A program made the translations under genes and the position numbers. Shown here piece by piece: positions 13,910-18,531 of a DNA stretch of 18,531 bases. Source of the stretch: an uncultured Ruminococcus sp. (GTDB taxonomy: Bacteria > Bacillota > Clostridia > Oscillospirales > Ruminococcaceae); NCBI GenBank assembly GCA_905199285.1, contig CAJKFZ010000025.1, positions 1-18,531 of the forward strand. Direction: 5' to 3'. Below the pieces are notes generated by a model, which worked only from the letters and a program-made list of their open reading frames with translations, ran no database searches and was not told where the DNA came from. The stretch's first letter is position 1; each line of letters begins with the position of its first letter.

Positions 13910-14842
13910 ATGTCTGTTGATATCAGAGAATTACACAAAAACAATTCGTCCGGAAAGACTTTCAAAGGCGTTAAATGGATAGCTATAGGAGCTGCTGCAA
14001 TTTTAGTTGCTGTAAACTCTTTCACTATCGTTCCTGCCGGAAATACGGGAGTTGTTCTTACTCTCGGAAAGGTTTCGGAAACATCTTATCAGGAAGGTTT
14101 TCATCTAAAAATACCGTTCATTCAGCAGGTTGAAGATATGTCCAACAAGATTCAGGTTTACGAAACTCCGGCTTCAGCTGTTTCAAAGGACCTCCAGACA
14201 GTCAGCAGTAAAATTGCCGTTAACTACAGACTGCTTTCGGATAAAACCGCAAGTATGTATAAGGATGTCGGCATAGACTACCAAACTGTTCTTATCGCTC
14301 CGGTAGTGCAGGAGTGTATGAAATCGGCAACTGCTAAATACACGGCGGAACAGCTTATAACTGAACGTGCCGCAGTAGGTGACGAAGTTAAGGCAAGTCT
14401 TGATACGAAGCTTAACGATTACGGAATTTACATAGAGAAATTCAACATCGTCAACTTTGATTTTACAGAGGAATATAACAACGCTATCGAAGCAAAACAG
14501 GTTGCCGAGCAGAATCTTCTTAAAACAAAAACCGAACAGGAACAGGCTATTGTTATTGCAAATGCGGAAGCCGACAAAAAGGTCATCGCCGCAGAAGCTC
14601 AGGCAAAAGCAACATTGACCGAGGCTCAGGCTCAGGCAGACGCAAATAAACTTCTTGAAGAGTCGCTTTCGGATAAGGTCATCGCTTACGAACAGATTCA
14701 GAAGTGGAACGGTATTCTGCCAAAAGTTACAGGAAGTGACAGCGGACTTCTTATTGACGTAAATCTTGACGAACTTTCAGATTCATCGTCATCGAAGAGC
14801 AACGCTCCTGCTGTTCCGGAAAATAGTGAAACAGGAGAATAA
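13910..14842 (+). CDS. SPFH/Band 7 (prohibitin-type) membrane protein
   Basis: The 310-residue protein has an N-terminal span (about 21-40) and then an SPFH domain beginning IVPAGNTGVVLTLGKVSETSYQEG and continuing with HLKIPFIQQVEDMSNKIQVYE. This is the classic Band 7 opening found in prohibitins, stomatins and HflK/C. Near residues 185-255 there is a long Ala/Glu/Gln-rich coiled coil, followed by an acidic Ser-rich tail. SPFH proteins form large ring assemblies in membranes and often shield or regulate proteases or lipid domains. AAAAGGAG lies about eight bases before the ATG. It is the third gene of the DUF1836 operon. No FtsH- or NfeD-like partner is adjacent, so its client is unknown. Confidence 0.93.
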   Translation: MSVDIRELHKNNSSGKTFKGVKWIAIGAAAILVAVNSFTIVPAGNTGVVLTLGKVSETSYQEGFHLKIPFIQQVEDMSNKIQVYETPASAVSKDLQTVSSKIAVNYRLLSDKTASMYKDVGIDYQTVLIAPVVQECMKSATAKYTAEQLITERAAVGDEVKASLDTKLNDYGIYIEKFNIVNFDFTEEYNNAIEAKQVAEQNLLKTKTEQEQAIVIANAEADKKVIAAEAQAKATLTEAQAQADANKLLEESLSDKVIAYEQIQKWNGILPKVTGSDSGLLIDVNLDELSDSSSSKSNAPAVPENSETGE

Positions 14843-14913
14843 AAATATGAATATGAAGATGAAAATTAAAACAGCTCATCTGTCATGACGGGGAAAATAA
14901 AACATAATTTATC

Positions 14914-14942
14914 AAGGCGGTTCTTGGGGTAAGAATCGCCTT
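14914..14942. terminator. 12-bp hairpin after the SPFH gene
   Basis: The segments 14914-14925 and 14931-14942 pair over 12 positions with one G-T wobble and a 5-base loop. No T-run follows, so termination from it alone is doubtful. Before it, a 13-codon open frame starts at 14848 (14848-14889); I do not treat that as a gene. Confidence 0.45.
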
Positions 14943-14956
14943 AATGGGGAAACAAT

Positions 14957-15086
14957 ATGGGTTTTTTGGATTTTTTAAGCAATAGAAATTTTCGGATGGC
15001 TCGTGAATTACATTGTCGAGGCAAGACAGGAAAGAAAAAGAGATGAAGAGCGCCGCAGAGAAAGAAAAATAATCCAAAATAACTAG
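14957..15086 (+). pseudogene. frameshifted small membrane-peptide gene
   Basis: An ATG at 14957 with GGGGAAA upstream begins MGFLDFLS and then runs into a low-quality frame that stops at TGA after about 29 codons. Skipping one A near 14981-14982 joins it to a frame that is open to TAG at 15084-15086. The joined product of about 42 residues is IEIFGWLVNYIVEA followed by a strongly basic/acidic RQERKRDEERRRERK tail. That composition, a short hydrophobic helix plus charged tail, looks like a genuine small membrane-associated protein. Neither frame alone does. The call is therefore a small gene broken by a +1 shift, or a base-calling error. I do not recognise the family. Confidence 0.4.
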
Positions 15087-15100
15087 TAAAAAAATAATTT

Positions 15101-15148
15101 TAAGGCATCGCCGCACAAGCCGTGTAAAAGCTGAGCTGCGATGCCTTA
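15101..15148. terminator. bidirectional intrinsic terminator, mainly for ilvE
   Basis: An 11-bp perfect stem (15101-15111 with 15138-15148) encloses a 26-base loop that can form small inner pairs. On the minus strand, after ilvE, it is followed by TTAAAATTATTTTTTTA. On the plus strand it is followed by TTATTTTTG. It can thus end both the ilvE transcript and whatever comes from the SPFH side. Confidence 0.85.
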
Positions 15149-15191
15149 TTTTTGTATTTATGCTTGCCAATATTTTGACGGCATTACCAAA

Positions 15192-16259
15192 TTACTTAAC
15201 CTCAACAGTCCAGCCGAAAGTATCTTCGATCTTGCCCCACTGGATTCCTGTCATTGTGTCATAGAGCATCTGGGAAATATTTCCGATCTTATTATCATTG
15301 ATCTCCATAACCTTATCGTTCCACTTGAGATGTCCGACTGGAGAAATTACAGCGGCAGTACCTGTTCCGAATACTTCATCAAGCTTGCCTGCATCGTAAG
15401 CGTCAGCGATCTCCTGAATAGTTATTCTTCTCTCGGTAACCTTGATTCCCTTTGATCTGCAAACCTCGATAGCCGACTTTCTTGTAATTCCCGGAAGGAT
15501 AGAACCCTGAAGCATAGGAGTTACAACTTCGCCGTCGATAACGAAGAAGATATTCATTGCTCCGACTTCCTCTATGTACTTCTGCTCAACACCGTCAAGC
15601 CAGAGAACCTGAGAGTAATTCTGCTTATGAGCCTCGTCCTGTCCGATAAGAGAAGCCGCATAGTTTCCGCCTGTCTTAGCAAATCCCATACCGCCTCTTA
15701 CTGCACGGACATATTTGCTTTCAACGTAAATATTAACGGGATTGAGTCCGCTTTCGTAATAAGCTCCGGAAGGCGAAAGAATTATCATAAAGTAATACTG
15801 TGCGCCCGGCTTAACTCCGAGGAACGGATCAACTGCAAAAATAAACGGTCTGATATAAAGGGATTCTCCGTCTTGTGAAGGAACCCAGTCCTTTTCGATT
15901 TTAAGAAGCTCCATAAGACACTGCATTGCAAGATCTTCCGGAAGCTCCGGAATAACGAGTCTTTCGTTTGAAACGTTAAGTCTTTTAAAGTTTTCGTCCG
16001 GACGGAAAAGCTGAACTTTGTTATCAGCAGTTCTGTAAGCTTTAAGTCCCTCGAAAACAGTCTGACCGTAGTGCAGGCACATAGCGGCAGGAGAAAGCTC
16101 TATAGTTCCATAAGGACGAATTTCCGGATCATGCCAGCCCTGACCTTCATCATAGGGCATAATAAGCATATAATCCGTAAAGATATGACCGAATCCGAGC
16201 TTATCGCCTGGCTGCGGCTTATCCTTTAAAGTTTCTGCCTTTGTAAATTTGATTTCCAT
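15192..16259 (-). CDS. ilvE: branched-chain amino acid aminotransferase
   Basis: This fold-type IV PLP enzyme interconverts branched-chain amino acids and their 2-keto acids, using glutamate/2-oxoglutarate; it is the last step of Val, Leu and Ile synthesis. The 355-residue length fits the longer (mitochondrial/BCAT-like) class. Motifs include CLHYGQTVFEGLKAYR (from 61), the Schiff-base Lys195 in GFAKTGGNY, VEQKYIEEVGAMNIFF, and the phosphate-binding GSILPGITR and GTGTAAVISPVG. The start is taken as ATG at 16259, nine bases after AAGAAGG. The in-frame TTG at 16268 sits directly on that ribosome site and is unlikely. A 40-codon gene lies 65 bases upstream and may share its promoter. No T-box or leader peptide was recognised. 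Confidence 0.96.
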   Translation of the reverse strand: MEIKFTKAETLKDKPQPGDKLGFGHIFTDYMLIMPYDEGQGWHDPEIRPYGTIELSPAAMCLHYGQTVFEGLKAYRTADNKVQLFRPDENFKRLNVSNERLVIPELPEDLAMQCLMELLKIEKDWVPSQDGESLYIRPFIFAVDPFLGVKPGAQYYFMIILSPSGAYYESGLNPVNIYVESKYVRAVRGGMGFAKTGGNYAASLIGQDEAHKQNYSQVLWLDGVEQKYIEEVGAMNIFFVIDGEVVTPMLQGSILPGITRKSAIEVCRSKGIKVTERRITIQEIADAYDAGKLDEVFGTGTAAVISPVGHLKWNDKVMEINDNKIGNISQMLYDTMTGIQWGKIEDTFGWTVEVK

Positions 16260-16324
16260 TTTATCCAACCTTCTTTGATATATTTTCCGGACTGTCCGTC
16301 ATTGCACAGAGCGGATTGATGATC

Positions 16325-16447
16325 TTAGTTTACAGAGAAGTAAGTCTTCTCAAAAAGCCTTTTGCAGACAATAACTGCTGCAGCGGTCAATCCGGCAGCA
16401 CAAACAGTTGCAGCCGCAGCAGCAATAATGATTTTTTTGTTTTCCAT
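16325..16447 (-). CDS. 40-residue alanine-rich membrane peptide
   Basis: The peptide starts MENKK and has one span of about 25 residues rich in Ala, Ile and Val (IIIAAAAATVCAAGLTAAAVIV), ending KRLFEKTYFSVN. The start at 16447 is chosen because GGGAGAG lies about six bases upstream; an in-frame extension to 16543 has no ribosome site and contains the leader. It has its own promoter candidate. A hairpin (ATTTCC/GGAAAT with outer GAGA/TCTC) lies just before the ribosome site. It is followed by ilvE on the same strand. The type is common among unannotated single-span peptides in Ruminococcaceae. No function is recognised. Confidence 0.65.
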   Translation of the reverse strand: MENKKIIIAAAAATVCAAGLTAAAVIVCKRLFEKTYFSVN

Positions 16448-16526
16448 ACTTACTCTCCCTCTGAGAATTTCCTTTGGAAATATACTCTCACAAACCTGAT
16501 ATAGGTTCATTTTTATTATCCAACTA

Positions 16527-16555
16527 ATTATATCACATTTCATTAGAAATTTCCA
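16527..16555 (-). promoter_or_regulatory. sigma-A promoter for the small peptide (and possibly ilvE)
   Basis: On the minus strand, TGGAAA (16550-16555), 17 bp and TATAAT (16527-16532). The -10 is perfect and the -35 matches four of six. The start near 16520 gives a leader of about 72 bases that includes the hairpin before the ribosome site. Confidence 0.6.
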
Positions 16556-16576
16556 TAGGATTCAGCCGAAACAATT

Positions 16577-16602
16577 CACAAATATCACTTGATATTTTTG
16601 TG
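16577..16602 (-). terminator. possible terminator after the radical SAM gene
   Basis: The arms 16577-16587 and 16590-16602 are complementary apart from two extra bases in an A/T run. The hairpin lies about 12 bases past the radical SAM stop. On the minus strand it is followed by AATTGTTTCGG, a weak U-tract. Confidence 0.4.
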
Positions 16603-16613
16603 CATTTTGTCAA

Positions 16614-17231
16614 TTATGAATCATAAGCACGAACTCTAAGAACTGCGCCGAGCTTTTGAGCAATTTCTCTTGAAGCGTCTATCTGCTCCTGAGGAATAAC
16701 GTCAACAACTGACATTACAACTTCTGCTCCGCCGTTTTTAACGCAGTCTGAAGTAAATTTCTGCATTGCCTCAAAAGCGTTTTCATACTTCGGTCGTGTA
16801 ACTTTCATATATTCATCCTTGGTTCCTGCATTAAGGCTTACCGAAATTATATCGAGAACTTCACAAAGCTCATCGGCAACAGAGCGTTCATTGACCAGAT
16901 CTCCGAGACCGTTTGTGTTTATTCTGAGCTTTGGAGCAGCTCCGTAATTTGCTCTTATCCACTTTGCCGTTTCAATAAGTTCTTCAAGACGGCAGGTCGG
17001 TTCGCCGTATCCGCAGAAAACCACTTCATCGTATGACTTTAAATCTTCCTTGGCAAGAGCGTCTATGATCTCATCCATAGAAGGTTCATGCTCCAGCCAG
17101 AGCGGATCAGAACCGTATGCTCCATCCGCATTATTTCTTATGCAGAATGTACAGGCGCACGGGCATTTATTTGTCAGATTTATATAAAGATTATTTCCAA
17201 CATTATAGGTTATCGTCATTGCTTTTTTCAT
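16614..17231 (-). CDS. radical SAM protein, TatD-associated type
   Basis: This 205-residue compact radical SAM protein carries the iron-sulfur cluster motif CX3CX2C (Cys23, Cys27, Cys30 within NKCPCACTFC), with an extra Cys25 inside it. It also has the SAM-binding stretch VVFCGYGEPTCR (GGE-like) and the radical-SAM strands LRINTNG and ISVSLNAG. The stretch CIRNNADGAYGSDPLWLEHEP is close to the small family often annotated TatD-family-associated radical SAM (TIGR04038-like). No TatD gene is in this window. Its substrate is unknown. The ATG at 17231 is preferred; an in-frame TTG at 17237 overlaps the alr stop codon and is also possible, with AAGGG upstream of both. It is coupled to alr. Confidence 0.88.
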   Translation of the reverse strand: MKKAMTITYNVGNNLYINLTNKCPCACTFCIRNNADGAYGSDPLWLEHEPSMDEIIDALAKEDLKSYDEVVFCGYGEPTCRLEELIETAKWIRANYGAAPKLRINTNGLGDLVNERSVADELCEVLDIISVSLNAGTKDEYMKVTRPKYENAFEAMQKFTSDCVKNGGAEVVMSVVDVIPQEQIDASREIAQKLGAVLRVRAYDS

Positions 17232-17233
17232 TT

Positions 17234-18376
17234 TCAATTTTTCCCTTCAATATATATTCTCGGAACTCTTTTGGAGATTCCGCAAACTACCTCATATCCG
17301 ATAGTTCCGTATATGGAAGCAAGCTCGTCGGCTGTAATACAGTCTCCCCCGTCTTTTCCTATCAGAGTAACTATATCGCCGGATTTTGCCTCTGCTCCGG
17401 TAACATCTATCATGAGCTGATCCATACACACTCTTCCGATTATTTTACAGCGTTTTCCGCCGACGAGAATTTCTCCCTTCGATGAAAGGAGTCTTGAATA
17501 GCCGTCCGCATAGCCTATTGTAACTGTAGCCACACGCATTTCACGATCGGCGGTAAAAGTTCTGCCGTAGCTCACGCAAGTTCCTGCTTCAATAGTCTTA
17601 ACCTGCGAAATAACGGCTTTAAGCTCCATAACAGGTTCAAGTCCGTTAGGGATATCAAGTCTTATATCAGGATGAAGTCCATAAATTATGATACCTGCTC
17701 TTGAAAGAGTGCTTCTCGAACTGTTGCGGTAACACGTTGCAGCGCTGTTCATGAAGTGCATATGAGGAAGCTTTATTCCCATTTGCACAAGAACATCGTA
17801 TGTATCAGTAATGTATTTCTCCTGCATATCGGTATATACAATATTATCGGGAGCATCACTGTCAGCAACAGCAAAATGAGTATAGATTCCCTCAACGGAT
17901 AATTTTTCAATTCTGCACATTTCAGCAATTTCAGCAGCACACTGCTCCGGTTTTTCATGACGCAGACCTATTCTGCCCATTCCGGTGTCTATTTTAATGT
18001 GACATCTTACAGTTTCCGGACTGTTCTCGCACAGCAACTTTGCATACTCTGTTGAAACAACTCCCTGAATTATATTGTTCTCGGATATTTCATGAGCATA
18101 TTCAGGCGGAGTATAGCCGAGTATAAGTATTTCTGCTTCCGGACAGAATCCTCTTACAGCAATCGCTTCATCAAGATTTGATACGGCAAAATATTTTATC
18201 CCGCATTCGTCCGAAAGACAGCATACCACCCTTTCATATCCGTGACCGTATGCGTCGGCTTTTACAACAGCCATGATCTCTGTTTCAGGCGAATTCAGCT
18301 CTTTTATGATCCCAATATTTTTTCTGAGCTGTTCAAGAGAAATCTCTGCCCAAGCTCTTTTCAGATAAGGCTTCAT
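17234..18376 (-). CDS. alr: alanine racemase
   Basis: Alanine racemase is a PLP enzyme (fold type III) that makes D-alanine for peptidoglycan in the cytoplasm. The 380-residue length is normal. Numbered from the chosen start, Lys39 (AVVKADAYGHG) carries PLP, Lys127 (HIKIDTGMGRIG) is the position that is carbamylated in known structures, and Tyr269 (CVSYGRTF) is the second catalytic base. GYADGYSR and CMDQLMIDVT are also present. The start is set at the third of three close in-frame ATGs (18376), ten bases after AAAGGA, giving the usual MKPYLKRAWAEISL. The ATG at 18385 is too close to that site. The downstream radical SAM gene starts at or within three bases of the stop codon, so the two form an operon. 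Confidence 0.97.
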   Translation of the reverse strand: MKPYLKRAWAEISLEQLRKNIGIIKELNSPETEIMAVVKADAYGHGYERVVCCLSDECGIKYFAVSNLDEAIAVRGFCPEAEILILGYTPPEYAHEISENNIIQGVVSTEYAKLLCENSPETVRCHIKIDTGMGRIGLRHEKPEQCAAEIAEMCRIEKLSVEGIYTHFAVADSDAPDNIVYTDMQEKYITDTYDVLVQMGIKLPHMHFMNSAATCYRNSSRSTLSRAGIIIYGLHPDIRLDIPNGLEPVMELKAVISQVKTIEAGTCVSYGRTFTADREMRVATVTIGYADGYSRLLSSKGEILVGGKRCKIIGRVCMDQLMIDVTGAEAKSGDIVTLIGKDGGDCITADELASIYGTIGYEVVCGISKRVPRIYIEGKN

Positions 18377-18398
18377 TGTCATCATTTCCTTTCTCTCT

Positions 18399-18440
18399 GA
18401 TCAAATTTGACGCTGTACAAAGCCGTAAGGTCGGCTTTGT
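18399..18440 (-). promoter_or_regulatory. leader region of alr: palindrome and hairpin
   Basis: A 9-bp perfect hairpin (18417-18425 with 18432-18440, 6-base loop) lies about 40 bases before the alr start. Beside it is GATCAAATTTGA (18399-18410), which contains the same 10-bp palindrome as the promoter at 13051-13060. I could not find a convincing minus-strand promoter between here and the window edge. Confidence 0.4.
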
Positions 18441-18487
18441 GAAGTGCCGCACAAGAATTAAAATTCAATTACATTTGAAAAATCATC

Positions 18488-18516
18488 TTGAAATATATGT
18501 TTTTATATGTTATAAT
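18488..18516 (+). promoter_or_regulatory. sigma-A promoter pointing out of the window
   Basis: TTGAAA (18488-18493), 17 bp and TATAAT (18511-18516) on the plus strand. It would start transcription near 18523, leading to a gene beyond the window, divergent from alr. Confidence 0.75.
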
Positions 18517-18531
18517 TAGAGCGTGTTCACA

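Noticed and set aside
14848..14889. 13-codon open frame after the SPFH gene
   Set aside because: It is too short, is made mostly of Met/Lys codons in A-rich DNA, and has no feature to support it as a gene or leader peptide.
14883..15170. 95-codon open frame on the minus strand
   Set aside because: It spans the ilvE terminator hairpin and the frameshifted small gene, has no ribosome site and shows no protein-like pattern.
16260..16268. TTG at 16268 as ilvE start
   Set aside because: It lies directly against the AAGAAGG site, leaving no spacing. ATG at 16259 has about nine bases.
1..18531. CRISPR array, tRNA or rRNA genes, phage or transposase genes
   Set aside because: No regularly spaced direct repeats, no cloverleaf-like or rRNA-like stretches, and no protein with integrase or transposase motifs were seen.

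Overview
The window looks like chromosomal DNA from a low-G+C, endospore-forming Firmicute of the Clostridia, most likely a Ruminococcus-type Oscillospiraceae. The evidence is a SpoIIID-type regulator, a PdaA-type spore-cortex deacetylase, an IreB (UPF0297) protein, a DUF1540 cysteine-rich protein, purine-rich Shine-Dalgarno sites, A+T-rich intergenic DNA and textbook sigma-A promoters with 17-bp spacers. The assignment rests on remembered family distribution, not on a search.

Layout, left to right. (1) 2-6957, all on +: a Gld-like ABC export module (5'-truncated ATPase, permease, GldG-like auxiliary protein, DUF4340 protein). It is followed by a membrane-anchored protein with a Ser/Thr linker and a compact C-terminal module, and then by uvrC, closed by a strong terminator. 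(2) 7016-7202: a 187-bp element with near-perfect terminal inverted repeats and a perfect central palindrome, ending one base before the cysK stop codon; I read it as a MITE. (3) 7203-8531: divergent cysK (-) and spoIIID (+). (4) 8598-11017 (-): a PhoR-like kinase and its PhoB-like regulator, divergent from (5) 11256-12910 (+): a DUF1540 protein, ireB and a pdaA-like gene, probably separate transcription units. (6) 13116-14842 (+): a DUF1836 regulator, a glycine-zipper membrane protein and an SPFH/prohibitin-type protein, behind a promoter dense in palindromes. A frameshifted small gene follows. (7) 15192-18376, all on -: ilvE with a 40-residue membrane peptide upstream, then a TatD-associated-type radical SAM gene overlapping alr. 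A + promoter at the right edge points out of the window.

Most of the window is housekeeping: amino-acid metabolism (cysK, ilvE), wall precursors (alr), DNA repair (uvrC), sporulation (spoIIID, pdaA) and signalling. The least explained parts are the C-terminal module of the 183-residue secreted-type protein, the MITE-like element and the related core sequence at two other gene 3' ends, the DUF1836/zipper/SPFH operon with its operator-like promoter, and several strong hairpins in leaders. No tRNA, rRNA, CRISPR array, transposase or phage gene was recognised. I see no clear case for a wholly new multi-gene system; the DUF1836/SPFH operon and the putative toxin-like module come closest.
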